Part shown: positions 36,115 to 47,509 of the stretch, one piece after another | How the letters are laid out: every line of letters begins with the position of its first letter | How positions within the stretch are numbered: the first letter of the stretch is position 1 | From: Ophiosphaerella korrae | Lineage: Eukaryota; Ascomycota; Dothideomycetes; Pleosporales; Phaeosphaeriaceae | Direction of reading: 5' to 3' | DNA: 64,000 nt | Assembly: GCA_028456385.1 (NCBI GenBank) | Contig: JALNQF010000134.1 | Coordinates: forward strand, 1-64,000 | Program-made: the position numbers and the translations under genes | The notes under the pieces: model-generated | Seen by the model: only the letters and a program-made list of their open reading frames with translations | The model's database searches: none | Told to the model about the DNA's origin: nothing

Positions 36115-36889
36115 TGTCAGATTAAACCCTCAACTTGACGGCATCTGAGTAGATGAGCCAGTCGGCATCCGAGTGGACGAGCCAGTGAGAGCTACTCAGC
36201 AGAGCCAGTGTCAAACTGCAAGCGACAGCGGCAGCACGTCAATCAAGCAACAGCGGCAGCACGTCAATCAAGCAACAGCGGCAGCACGTCAATCAAGCAA
36301 CAGCGGCAGCACGTCAATCAGATGCCAGCGGCAGCGCATCAATCGCAGCGCCGCTGGCTTTGACGCTGGCAGCCATGACGTTGATGGCCGATCGCGACCT
36401 AGATGGCGATCGTGGGGCACGCACGCGCCGAGAAGCCACTAGCCACAAGCCACACTAGCTCAAACTCAAAACCAACGCGCCTGACCAACAGCAACGCGCC
36501 AACTCAGCCATGCCGGAGCAATCCGGCAGCCCTGCAACCCTCTGCAAGGGAGCCAATATACCAGTATCGGCCTCATGGCGAGCCCATAGCCGAGCGTCAG
36601 TAAGGGATCGCACATGGAAAGGGATGAGCAACGTTGTACGTTGCTGCACCAAAGATAGCTGCATCTCAACAAGGGATGCTGAGGGTCTGAGCCGAAGCCC
36701 ACTCGAGAAATTCAGCCGAGAAGGCTGCGGCGTAGATACATAAGATAGACTGCAGAGCCAGAGGCCGGGAGAGAGGACAGCAATCAATCAATCACTGAGT
36801 TTACTCACTTCAATCAACTCAATCCATCTACGCATTACCTCACTTCGCATCGATTTTGTGCATATCATATTTGACATCAAAATCTAACA
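36115..36889. mobile_element. TGTCAGAT-family element inside the hAT transposase
   Basis: A 775-bp copy from TGTCAGATTAAACCC to CAAAATCTAACA, flanked by ACATA at 36110-36114 and 36890-36894. It holds a 25-bp minisatellite and no coding sequence. Confidence 0.87.
36222..36322. repeat. 25-bp minisatellite
   Basis: Four tandem copies of a 25-bp unit (CAACAGCGGCAGCACGTCAA plus TCAAG) within the nested TIR element. Confidence 0.9.
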
Positions 36890-39230
36890 ACATAAGCGAC
36901 AGAAGGTGTCATGGATCTATCGCTTCAGCGCAGACTTAGAGCATGGCAAGGATAAATACTTCCTTTGCGCCGATTGCCATGTACAGAAGCGTTATTCTAG
37001 TCAGCTGTTTGCTGCTGAATCGACGACGTCTGTATCAGATCACCTTATAGGCTTCTATAAGGTTAAACCTCATGTGGAGGAGAAGCAGCAAGAGGACACC
37101 TCGCAAGGCTCAAAGGACCTCCTCCAGCTCGTTATACCGTTCAACGAGGATGAATATAAACAGAAGTTTATTGACTGGACTATTAAGCTTCGTCAGAGCT
37201 ATAGAGTAGTGACAGATAACGCTACTATCGATCTATTAACCTATGGCAAGCCATTACTCTCTCGCTTATTGCCAACGCATTACTCAACGCTCTTGCAGTA
37301 GGTGAAGGATTCATTGAGCGAGCGATTCTCTCTCATTAATACTATTGTGCAGGAGGCGCTCAGTAATATTAATCTCTCAATCAACGGCTAGCGAGCAGAT
37401 AATCGTCGCGAATATGCAGCTGTTTATACACACTTCGTTGACAGCCATAGCAAGCCTCAAACTCTCTTAATAGGCTTCCCTCGTCGCCACAGTAGCCACA
37501 CTAGCGAGGACCTCGCGAGCTTAGTCAAACCAGTAATTTAACGCTTCAATTTCAGCCAGACGCTCGGCAGCTTCGTTATAGATAACGCAAATGACAACGA
37601 CGACTACCTCGTCGCCCTACACAAGTCCTTCTCTTCAATCGATCCCATCGCTAATCGTCTGCGCTGTATCGGCCACATCATCAACCTTGTCGTCAAAGCC
37701 CTGCTGTTTGGCGAGGGGGTCAGCAAGTTCGAGAAAGAGCTTATCGAGGCTTCAGAGGCGCAGCGAGCGCGGCTCTGGGGCGAGAAAGGCGTTATCGGCA
37801 AGCCGCATAACTTTGTTATTTATATTAACAGGAACGACGCGCGTAGCGAAGCCTTACGAGCGAAGATGCGTATAATGAGAACCTCCGAAGGCGAACTCTT
37901 TATTGGCGTGCTCCTCATAGACGGTGGCATTCGATAGAACGCGACGTTTTATATAATCGAGTGTGCTCTCAAATATCGTCCTACTATCGAGCTCTACTAG
38001 CTACAGCAGAAGCCTCTAAGCAAGCATGATAAGCACAAAAACAACTTCCTCGATGATTCTAATTGGAACGAGCTCGAGCTCTTCTACAAGCTCCTACAGC
38101 CCTTCGAGCAACTGATAAAGAGACTAGCGCAGGTAGCGAGGGTAACGAAGGCGGCCAGGGATCAGTGTGGCAGGTGCTCTACTGCATACACTTCCTGCTA
38201 ACGAAACTTGAAGGTGTTAAAGAAGAGATTGACGCGATCGATGAAGCAGACGAAGATGCACTCCCTCCATATTACACCGCCGGCGTGCTCGCTGCGTGGT
38301 AAAAGATTAATAAGTACTATAAGTTGACAGATAGTATGCCGATCTACCGTATAGCTATTGCTCTCCATCCTGCCTACAAATTCGAATACTTTAGAGATAA
38401 GTGGTGGAAGAGAGAGGAGTGGATCAAGGCTGCAGAGATAGATCTTACTACTTATTACACAAAAGTTGCGCGTACTATTGCCTCTGAGCACGCAGACGAA
38501 GCCTCTTCGCTGCTATCCTCGCCAACGATCGTCGACGAATTCGATGCCTGGGGCCATATATCAACGCGCCCACGCCGTGGCAAGAGGAGGAAGGTAGAGA
38601 CTGAGTGGGAGATATAGATAAAGCAGCCGCCAACAAAGGAAGAGATGACAGTGAAGAATCCGCTAGCTTGGTGGGTAGAGCGACGTGCTGCATGGCCAAT
38701 ATTAGGCAAGATCGCCCTCAACATCTTTAGTACGCCAGCGATGAGCGCAGAGCCAGAGCGCGTAGCCAGAGCGCGTGTTCTCTGACGGTAGTCAGCTCAT
38801 TACTGAGGATCGTAACGGCCTCGGCAATGATACTGTTGAAACAGAGATGTTGCAGAAGAACTGGATTTAGAGTGGGATGTTGAAGGACTTCGATACACCA
38901 AATGGTCTATACAAATTACTCGATTAGGCTTAGTAATTCATCCATTTGACAACTATCAATCAAACCTTCTAATTGGTCAGGTCAACGCTCAATTAACCCC
39001 AGGAGGCATCAACCAACCGAGTCAAGACCCCGGGGTTGGGGTTGATTGACTATTGGCCACGCTGCACTTCTCCGTATACATCCTGTCGCTTGACAATACA
39101 ACCTACGCTAGATGAAATCCGAACCACTATTCAGGACGCTACACGGGATGCCACAAAACCGATGACGGTCATACTAGCGGGAGACTTCGGCCGCTATCAC
39201 CCAGCCTGGAGCGGGCAACAGAGATTTCCC

Positions 39231-40560
39231 ACGGTCCCCGAGCATAGATGTTGTCGGCCTGCCCGAGTGGTACGCAGAGATTGAGCTTTGGCCAACCTGA
39301 CCGCCGCCATCAGCTGTTTGCAGACCAAGCTGCATGTTTGCAGAATAAGCTGTATGTTTGCAGGCTACGCGGCTTGCTACTCATCTGCTTGTCGCTCCTT
39401 TGTTGGCACTCACTTGTTTGTCAATCTTTTGTGTATTTAATTCTTAGATAGCTCCATTGGTTCTACAGGATAATCAAAGGTGAATCAACTTCACAAAACT
39501 TTGCCTCCCAAGAGATGTACCCACCTTGGCCGAATCAAAGTATCCCACGCTTGTTTACCCTCCTCCAAAGTTGAAGTTCACTGTGCCGCCAGTCCAGTGT
39601 GTCCCTGGAATTACATTGATTTTGCGGGGTAAAACTCAAACCCAGCTTACCCCGCAAAATCGCACTTGGGTTGCCTAATAACTTCTGTAGCTTAACAGCT
39701 AGTATATAATATAAATAATATAAAATATAGAACTAGAGTAGCTCTACAAATCAAGCTATAGATCGCCTAATAAAGCCAAGTATTCGTAGAGTTATAGCTA
39801 GAAAACTACGAAAATTGCGGGGACCCCAACCCACCTCGTATTCGCCAGCCTACCCATGGTTAGATGATATGCAGCCTGGTCTGACACAGAACACTCTCTC
39901 AATCACCATCCACACCATTTGCTGATCGTGAACATTCGATAGTGCGGACTAACGTTTAAGTTCGCGAACGATCCGCAAACTAAGGTCGTACTTAGAGCAG
40001 TTGCATTACACTTCCACCCGATTTGACTTGCCTCCAAAGGGCCAACATATGACCACCGGCTGAATGACATTTATCCGATCGTGTTCCCACAATCGGGGTT
40101 CCACATCTGCATTTCTTCGACTTAGACTTGTCCTCCGCGGCAAGTCCGTTATCTAGTTGTCTGCACTGCGAGATCTATCCACCAGAATACCTGCAGAGTC
40201 CCCCATCTGTCTAGGCCCTTTCTGAAGTGCAACTGTAGAATCAATGGCAAATTTTCAAAAGCGCGTTATCTGTTTGACGCAGAGGCATAGATCAGGAAAT
40301 GGCACAAGGCTTGCGCAGCAAAGCTTGAATGAATGCTACACTCCGATGCACAACCAAACAACTTTCACGCCGATGGCGCGCATATCTCGACTATCGTGTC
40401 ACAATATTATAGGTTAATTCATCCACAGCTGATAGCCCAAATGAGGGACACACAGCCGGACCAATTGCAATAAGAGGTATGACCTTGTGGCATTCTCGCT
40501 TATTTTTACCGTTCAAAAAGTCTTAAATGTCTACAAATAATCGGCCCCCGCCCCGAATTT
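39231..40560. other. No gene identified; hairpin inside
   Basis: Short TTTGCAGA.AAGCTG.ATG direct repeats occur at 39310-39365. No coding domain is seen. A perfect 15-bp inverted repeat lies at 39618-39661. Confidence 0.4.
39618..39661. repeat. Perfect hairpin, 15-bp stem
   Basis: GATTTTGCGGGGTAA at 39618-39632 and its exact reverse complement at 39647-39661, separated by 14 nt. It could be the fold of a transposon end or a transcript hairpin; there is no adjacent gene to assign it to. Confidence 0.7.
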
Positions 40561-41329
40561 TTTTTGGCTCATCTACTCCTTCAATCTCCCTACAACAACA
40601 TCCTTAGTCTTACCGGCTTGTGTATAGTAAAGGAAACTTTTTGCTGGCCGGACGCGTGCGATGTAAGCTCATCTACCACCCCTATTGATATCCTTTCCGA
40701 GCTCTGTCTAACACTGGGGAGATGTCACGCCATCCAAACTCCTGGGAATTTGCAGCTTATAATGTTGGGGGCGGCGGTAGTGGGGGTGCGGGTGGGGGCG
40801 GGGGTGGGGGCGGGGGCAGTTATGGCAGTTGTGGGGGTTATGGGGTCGGTCAAGGTGGTGGCGGCAGCGGCGGCGGTGGCGGCAATTGAGGTCTTAGCTA
40901 AAAAATTGTAGGGTAGTCGACTAATTCTTGGCAGCCGGAATGCCGAAAGTCTCAGGTAAAAATCTTCGGCTTTTTGGCATCCCATACCTATTATTTAGGA
41001 GAACTTTATTGAGCCGTGCGATATTTTTAGGGGCGAGATATTCGACCGTGTAAGAAAGTTATGCCAGCCTATTGGCCAGTGTGTGAGAAGTATATTTATT
41101 TGGGGCCAATAGGCTTAGCATAAGTAGGCATTAAATTAGGTATCAAGTTGTAGGCATTGAATTGGGTATCGAGTTAGCTATCAATCAGCCATCTCTTTCC
41201 TACCTATTAATAGCCTAGGGCTACCTATACGCAGGGTATTCCTTACCTTTATTTTACTAGTTTTTTACGTTAAAAGAGAAGAGATAAGGTTAGGAAAGAA
41301 GAAAGAAGAAAGAGGAAGAAAAGGGGAGA
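40561..41329. other. G-rich tract and AT-rich spacer, no gene
   Basis: 40766-40880 is a strongly G-rich plus-strand tract with many runs of four or five G, then GGC/GGT repeats. An open frame through it is low-complexity and not credible as a gene. From 41277 to 41328 the plus strand is almost pure purine. Confidence 0.5.
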
Positions 41330-41633
41330 TGTCAGATTTGAGGGTCACAAATTGATGGATGTGAACCGGAGTGAGAATTGAGTGGATTGATTGCTCTGTC
41401 TATCATCTGTGTTCTGGCTGCCTCTGATATCCTTCATGAGTTCCTTTGATTACTCTCTTGCCTCAAAAGCCGCCCTTGTTGAATTGCTCTTCTGTGCAAG
41501 GGATGCGCCGCCGTTGAGCTGATGTTTTGTTGTTGGGTTAGGGGCGAGGCTAGTATCGAGTGGAGCCCTCGCCGTACTGGAGCTCTGGCAGCAGCTCGTA
41601 ATCGTTGCGCTGGTACAAGCACCTCATCTGACA
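41330..41633. mobile_element. TGTCAGAT-family copy
   Basis: A 304-bp copy from TGTCAGATTTGAGGG to CTCATCTGACA. Flanks GGAGA and ACTGG do not match. It shares its left 200 bp with copies near 28.3 and 50.9 kb, and its right end with the copy ending at 7715. Confidence 0.7.
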
Positions 41634-42096
41634 ACTGGACTTCAACAAATTTTGGATTGGGTCGAAACACCGTTAGGTACGCCACTCGAAATAATGATTT
41701 GCCGTCTCTAGGCAGATAAGGCACGTGTTTTTTAGGCTTGTTTTTCCAAGTGATTTTGCTTCGAAGTTTGGTATGCCCGCGTCTTCGCGTCCCAACCGCG
41801 GTGTCTCCGGGCAGTACTACCCCACAGTACCCTCGCTTAATTTTACCAGGGCCTACCTTAAGCTGCGGAGACTCTGAACGCTAGTAAATAGAGAGAAAAT
41901 TAGAAGCAGGCTAGGGGGACTAGGGCAAGCAGATTGAAGCGATCTGGTTTGCTGCAACTTTGGTACAGGCAGTCAGCTGATCAAGCGGGTCCATATGGCT
42001 ACCTAGCATGCAAATACTTCACCCGCCTATATATCACATACAGCGAGCACGCATGTTTACTCTCACTAATACCATGTCAACGAAATCCCACACGCC

Positions 42097-43260
42097 ATGT
42101 ATCCACGCAACAAACCCCCTGCGATACGCTACTACGGTCCTGGCTCTACCCCCACGGAGAGGTCCAACAGCGCGAGCGTCGGGGGGCCTCCGGTTCTAAC
42201 AGATGTTATTCTGCACGACTTCCTTCCCTTAGATCTTGCTCCAATCCATCCGGCCCCATCGGTATACAATCTTGGACGTTTCAGCAAGCTTCCGGACGAA
42301 CTGCTCTATCTACATATACTTGAAGAGCTCGACCTTCTCTCCCTCATCAGATTCCGCAACACCAGTCATCATGCCCACTATGTGGTAGACACTATTCCAG
42401 AGTTTCAAATCCTCGTCAAGTGGGCGCCTCAGGTCATTCGGGGTGTACTTGCTGTACAAACGAATATCGTGGCCAGCATGGCAACCATCGTCGACAAACT
42501 TCGACAAAGACATTGCGATCGATGCGACAAGGCAGCTCAGCACATTTGGCTTCCAGCATTAGACCGCCTATGTTTTCTATGCGCGCACAGAGGACCAATG
42601 CCGCTAGAGGAAGAAGAGATGCTCAAGCATTACGGCCTAACCAAAAATCATCTACACTTGATACCCTCTTTTCGTTTTCTACCGGCTACTTTCCAAGGAC
42701 CACGGCTTATCGAAAGTCCACCGCTTAAAGAAAGAAGGTTACCCGAACATTACCGTCCGCTAATAAAGGGTGCACCCTATAAGCCACCCGATTTCGATCC
42801 TCGAAAGATGAGCCCAAAACCGCATCGAAACTCGTTTAGGGTGCCTCAACAGCACATACTCTACGATACTCAAGTCGCTGCGCAACTAGCACTCGAAAGG
42901 ACTGGGCAGGAAATACTGCCGCCGACAGCGACCGAAGACAAAGAGGTTCAGCGTATAGTTGATGATCGTGGCAAGCGACAAGAGTGCATCGACCTGCCTC
43001 CATGGCTAGTCCCCCGTCGCTGTCGCCGCGCCATGGGTCTGGTCTTCGCGCCATGGTTAAATCTTGACGGAGCCGAGTCGGGCGTGTTTTGTCAGGAGTG
43101 TCTCTACATCACCGGAAAAGACAGGAATCATGTGTGGGGAGTTTCCGGCAGTAAGGGGGGTTGCGAGAGTTGCAAAATGCAGAGGCATGAAGACTGGTAC
43201 AACCGAAGGTACTCCGGCTATTCTCTTATGTTGCCAAGTGGTTCGGATGTGCGTGTGTAG
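42097..43260 (+). CDS. F-box-like fungal protein
   Basis: An uninterrupted 387-codon frame. Residues of about 58-100 (GRFSKLPDELLYLHILEELDLLSLIRFRNTS) fit an F-box helix pair, which would recruit Skp1 in an SCF ubiquitin ligase (family knowledge). Two cysteine pairs follow (RCDKAAQH...LCFLC and, near the C-terminus, FCQEC...CESC), a layout common in fungal F-box proteins with a zinc-binding tail. No signal peptide. It lies next to a TIR element that begins 40 bp after the stop codon. The start ATG at 42097 has no rival in frame just upstream. Substrate unknown. Confidence 0.72.
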   Translation: MYPRNKPPAIRYYGPGSTPTERSNSASVGGPPVLTDVILHDFLPLDLAPIHPAPSVYNLGRFSKLPDELLYLHILEELDLLSLIRFRNTSHHAHYVVDTIPEFQILVKWAPQVIRGVLAVQTNIVASMATIVDKLRQRHCDRCDKAAQHIWLPALDRLCFLCAHRGPMPLEEEEMLKHYGLTKNHLHLIPSFRFLPATFQGPRLIESPPLKERRLPEHYRPLIKGAPYKPPDFDPRKMSPKPHRNSFRVPQQHILYDTQVAAQLALERTGQEILPPTATEDKEVQRIVDDRGKRQECIDLPPWLVPRRCRRAMGLVFAPWLNLDGAESGVFCQECLYITGKDRNHVWGVSGSKGGCESCKMQRHEDWYNRRYSGYSLMLPSGSDVRV

Positions 43261-43299
43261 GCATGCAGAGCCCCAACAACGGTGCAAAATCTCTACCGA

Positions 43300-43839
43300 T
43301 GTTAGATTTGAAGGGGTTTCGGTGGTGGTGCACGGTTTGATACAAGTGGCACAAGAATGTGATAAATGATTGATTGATGAAGTTGATTGAATTTATTGAT
43401 TTTTCCGTCTCTTTCCGCTCGTATTTGAGCTCCTCTATATACTCAAGTCTATCCCTCTCGCTGAGGGTGGTGGTTACGGCGAGTGGAGTTCTGTTGTCTC
43501 TTCCGCAGTGGTTCGGCTCCATTCCTATCTCTGCCGCAATGGGTCGGCTCCTCATGTGATGGTCTGGCTCGCTGGCTTTCTATGGTATGTCGATGTTGAG
43601 TTGGAGCTAGCGTGGCTAGTGGCGGGGTGCGCGCGCCCCACCGATCTCCATCTGGGTCGCCATCTCGATCGCCATCTTGATCCCCAACGTCAAGGTTGCC
43701 AGCGCTGCAGCCAGCAGAGTCAACGCTACTGCTGGCAGCGCTGCTGGTTCTGATTAACGCGATATCACTGTGCTGAGGCGTTGCCAGTATGCCGGCGGTA
43801 TTGCTGAGTGTCTCTCGGCTAAGTAGCTCTCATCTGACA
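43300..43839. mobile_element. TGTTAGAT-family TIR element with 5-bp TSD
   Basis: A 540-bp copy from TGTTAGATTTGAAGG to CTCATCTGACA, flanked by ACCGA at 43295-43299 and 43840-43844. No coding capacity. Confidence 0.88.
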
Positions 43840-44103
43840 ACCGAGGTCACGTCTTAGCGCTATTCGCAGGTCCCGACTACCCTGCTCCATTGTCCCCAGT
43901 CCATCTCCAAACAGGTTCTGAGGTACCTGCGGCTTTCTTTGTTCCTTGACCGCGGTCCGCAGATCCTGATAGTATTGGTCAAGCGCCTTTTCCCGCTCCT
44001 TTTGAGTACCCGATTCCGACTACGATTGCGCGCGCCTGCATCTCGAAGAGGCCCAGAATGCGCCTGGAAACCCGATCATCGCGAAGGAAGGTAGACACGA
44101 TTT

Positions 44104-45371
44104 CTAGGTCAGAAGATTATCGTTCAGTATGACTGGTGCGGGTGAACATGAGGCATCGAAGCCTAGCGCAGCTTTCGTATCGTCGGATAAGATTGACAGT
44201 ACTGAAGGTACGTCAAAGCCTGCCGCATGTACGACCGCACACACATTCTCAACCGTTTTCGTACCACCGCCGGATGTGTTTTCGACAACAGCGTCAAGTC
44301 CATTACTGTCTCTGGCCTCGAGTGTTTTCAAGGTTCCGCGGACTTGAACAATCTTGCCAGTTTTGAGAAACTGCATGTACATATGGCCCAGTATTCCAAC
44401 TGGTGCAAGCTCATCCTCGTCTCCGTTGACTAGAGTATTGACCATTTTGCGCAGCGCCTTCACCTTCTGTGGAGTTACTAGCCCCACCGTGAATGAAGGT
44501 GGAGGATCCGCTGGTCGACTAGACCGGTTGAACAGCGTAAAGTCGACGGGCTGGAATTGACAAGAGCTGACGCCCGAGTCTCGTGTGAATTCTGGAAGAT
44601 CCCACATCTCGTGTGAGCTGACGTGTACGACTTCGACATCTTTCCACATTCGTCGAGATTCCCCGCTTGCGCTGGGAGAAAATTACGCATCCGAGATTTG
44701 CAATGCGACCATGGACGCGACCATACCTCCGGAATGGGATCCGCCTACAACCAGGACCTTCCTTTTCTTTGGTGAATGATTTTCGGCATCAAGCTTTAGC
44801 TAGTCCAGTGTTCTATATTCGGTGCTGTAAGTATCGGAACTCGGGAGTCATGGAGCGCTTCCTTGCGGAGCTCAGCTGGAAACGATTTAGGGACGCTATA
44901 TATCCCAGGTGCCGTAACAATGTGGTCGTATATGCCTTCCGTAGTTTCGACGTTTCCGTCGCCAATATCTCTTTCAAGACGCAGCTTCCACTTCATCTCA
45001 GGACTTCCATCTTCTCCGGCGTATTGTTCCACGCTCTTTATCTTTGTTCGGAATTGCACCACATCATGCGGCAGTATAAATCTCTCGTAGTAAGTTGTAA
45101 TATATTGCATGACTTGGGAAGCTTTCGGATAAACGGGCGCTGGCTGACCATCGTGAAGTTGCATAGACTCCCACGAAAGATCCGAGTAGCTCATGACGAA
45201 ATTGGATTGATTCGTGCACATCTCCAGATTGATGATACTGTCCGGCGCCCATGATCCGCCGACTTGTGCGCCTTTCTCGAAGATCGTGACGGTGAACTGT
45301 TAGCTTTGGAGGAGTTTCCGTGCCGCAATAAGACCGGCGGGACCAGCTCCAACAATCGCGACGGTCTTCAT
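44104..45371 (-). pseudogene. Flavin-containing monooxygenase, disrupted
   Basis: Starts MKTVAIVGAGPAGLIAARKL (FAD-binding GxGxxG) at 45371, and a second dinucleotide motif (VLVVGGSHSGG, NADPH-type) lies near 44740. A TAA interrupts the frame about 23 codons in, a frameshift occurs near 44800, and another TAA at about 44689. Both stops are one C-to-T change from CAA. Downstream, a clean frame (44104-44649) keeps the C-terminal part. The enzyme would oxygenate a soft nucleophile; relatives UstF1/UstF2 act in ustiloxin biosynthesis. An unusual intron could hide one defect but not all three. Confidence 0.75.
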
Positions 45372-45529
45372 TTTGCTGCAAGTAAGGAGCCAGTTAATCG
45401 AGGTTTTCGAAAGACGCGGAGACGCGAGGGGTTCTAATGCGTTCTGCTCCCGAGCTCTTTAGATCGCGAAGGACCATCGGATGTCAGCGGGCGCAGGTGT
45501 CGTGACTGCCGTCCACGACTACACGAATG

Positions 45530-45760
45530 CAGTGGGGATAAGCAATCCAAGCTTCTAGCCAAGTTCGACCGCGTCCGGCGCGGCAACATCAACTTCACCC
45601 AAGCTCTTCATTCCAGACTTCGAAACCGCCGCGATAAAAGAAATGCGCCTTCCATCTTGGCCCTGCACGATGCCAGAGAGTATGGTCGCCGCCTCTTTAC
45701 CAACCACGGAAGGTTTATAGACTGCGCTGACGTCGAGCAGGCGAAGTTATGATACCCGGC
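45530..45760 (-). pseudogene. Unrecognised coding remnant
   Basis: The minus strand reads an open stretch (YKPSVVGKEAATILSGIVQG, then SFIAAVSKSGMKSLGEVDVA) with a TAG where a Q would fit. I do not recognise the family. Position and condition suggest a decayed member of the same gene cluster. Confidence 0.35.
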
Positions 45761-46295
45761 TAATGTTGTTGTTCACTATTCCTCTTCAGTATGCTCCGCT
45801 ATGCGTCTATGCAGTGCATGATCCCAAAATGCAGTACCTTGCACAACCTTCGGAGACCGAGGCTGATACGCACAATAGGGGCCCAATCAACGGTCTCGCA
45901 GAATGGCTTCTCTGGGGAGGTTCTGGACTCTAGTGTGCACTCGACGAACCTTGGCGAGGCTCACTCCACTAGCCAGCTGAAGATGATGCGATAGGCAGGG
46001 GTTGCCATCCTCCGAGCCACATCTCGGTCGAGAAGACGGCATTGAACTGTGATTGCTGGGCAGATCGATATAATAGGCCGCAGCTTGGACCCACTTAAAG
46101 CGCTTGCTCTGACGCTCGCTGTCCTCTCTCCACGCCCCGTCACGCCCATCAGTGAGCGGAGACATACCGGCTGCATGGTACCCACGCTTCGCCGCACTGC
46201 ACTCGAACGGTCGCGTTTACGGCCGAAGCAACCACGATGAAGACACTCTCAATTGAAGCGTTGGAGGTAATGCGAACTATCGCGCAAAGGAACCT

Positions 46296-47401
46296 GTGCT
46301 GGCTCTTCCGAAGGCGCTCTTTTGGGGATTGACTGGTCTTGTCATTTTCTTGACGGCGGGTCGCTTTCTTATGCACTGGCAGAGATTCCGGAAAATTAGA
46401 GCCGACGATATCTTCGATGGTCTCGCTGTGGTCTCCCTGATAGCCTTCATGGTCACATGGCAACGTTACGTTCTAGTTGAGTTACCGGCCTAGTTGTACC
46501 CAGCGGGGGTTATCAACACTCCACCTCTAGACTACGACCCCATTGACGCACTGAAGAATGACTCTGCGAATCTGGTGGTCTTCTGGTGCTGTATCTATTG
46601 CGTGAAAGCCAGTTTCCTTGCTCTTTACTGGCAGATCTTTGAAGTCTCACACAGCTTCCGCATCGCTTGGTATATTCTCGCTTCGTACATTGGTACCAGT
46701 TTCTTGGTCACTCTGCTGTCTGTGTTCTGGCACTGCGGTAGTCCAACTATTCATGACTTGGCGAGCCTAGGTAAGCCCTCACTTTAGCAGAGTCTCGCTG
46801 GTTTCCTTACTGACTTGGAGACAGCGTCATGTAAAAGATGGAAGCCTCGTGCCATCGTCATCCTGTACATCGGAGCCGTTCTCCAAATCATTGGTGATCT
46901 ATCAAGTAAGCGGCCGTCTGCATTATAAAAGTTTGCATCCGCTAACGCTCGCAAAAGTGATGGCTCTGCCAATCATGATGCTCCGCAAACTGAAGATGAG
47001 ATTGAGCAAAAAGATCGGGCTGTGTTTCGTGTTCGCAGTCGTGCTCATTGACGTTCTATTCGGCATCCTTCGAGTTGTTTTCACCCTCGAAATCTGTCTA
47101 CTCCACTGCGGCCGACAAGAACACTCTCTGGACAACCCTGGACCCGATCATTGCAGTGCTCATATGCACGATGCCCTGCTATCGGCACGTGCTATTGGGC
47201 GAGAGAAAGAAATCTATCGTCCGAACAGCCAATCTCTCTCTTCACTGGACAACGTTCAAGAGCAATTTCAAGTCGGGTTCATCCGGCACGAAGAAGAGTG
47301 CGTCTCAGAGTACGGAGATGGACGAGTTTGATCGCGATCGGAGCGCGGATCAGTTACCAATGCACCGGGCATATGGTGGCGGCGAAACCTGGAAGTACTA
47401 G
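46296..47401 (+). pseudogene. Rhodopsin-domain-like integral membrane protein, disrupted
   Basis: Several hydrophobic helices are seen (PKALFWGLTGLVIFLTAGRF, NLVVFWCCIYCVKASFLALY, ASYIGTSFLVTLLSVFWHC, GLCFVFAVVLIDVLFGILRV). This is the pattern of the fungal SAT4/PTH11-like rhodopsin domain (CKRWKP after helix four; MALPIMMLRKLKM). Introns at 46771-46824 and 46906-46957 are well formed. An in-frame TAG at 46491 (from CAG) and a frameshift near 47090 break it, so it is probably not expressed as a full protein. Function of the family is unclear (membrane sensing suggested). Confidence 0.72.
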
Positions 47402-47509
47402 GCGTCCAACGCAATCGATGCGCGATCTGACGAAGTAATGTTGATACGATACTACACGTGTGACAATACATGATACTTTCTTACATACGCACCATCATAG
47501 CAATTGGTA

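Larger units (their letters stand above)
36040..38780 (+). pseudogene. hAT transposase, broken
   Basis: After the MITE the BED-finger region reads SWIYRFSADLEHGKDKYFLCADCH (in the frame opening at 36906). Collinear segments follow: FVIDNANDNDDYLVALHKSF and RLRCIGHIINLVVKALLFG (about 37575-37710), ELELFYKLLQPFEQLIKRLA, and a C-terminal part with HPAYKFEYF, NPLAWWVE and IALNIFSTPAMSAEPERV near 38750. Many TAG/TAA stops interrupt it. Confidence 0.82.
35494..39064 (+). mobile_element. hAT element with 8-bp TSD, holding a nested MITE
   Basis: Left end CAGTGTGGCTTACAGTTGA; the right end, read from the other strand, is CAGCGTGGCCAATAGTCAA. Flanks are CACTTTCTC (35485-35493) and CACTTCTC (39065-39072), an 8-bp hAT-type duplication with one extra T on the left. 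Length is 3571 bp, of which 780 bp is a nested TIR element with its duplication. It contains a transposase pseudogene. Confidence 0.8.
34990..39230 (+). pseudogene. Tad-like LINE endonuclease fragment, split by insertions
   Basis: The left part (about 34990-35244) reads DILLIQEPSVT..YRAHVNHRLWQRYQPTYTEEG and ends with a DDIQVLVF frame. The right part begins in the target duplication at 39065 and continues FSVYILSLDNTT, then in a shifted frame TRDATKPMTVILAGDF. These are blocks of the exonuclease-endonuclease-phosphatase domain of fungal non-LTR retrotransposons. Everything between is later insertions. No reverse transcriptase part remains. Confidence 0.75.

Noticed and set aside
36222..36322. 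Possible CRISPR-like array
   Set aside because: Direct 25-bp units without unique spacers, inside a eukaryotic MITE; this is a minisatellite.
40564..40911. 115-codon frame through the G-rich tract
   Set aside because: The Gly/Val/Ala low-complexity part comes from the G-rich repeat; the first half shows no domain.
44667..45254. 195-codon plus-strand frame
   Set aside because: Antisense to the flavin monooxygenase pseudogene, whose FAD and NADPH motifs are clear on the minus strand.
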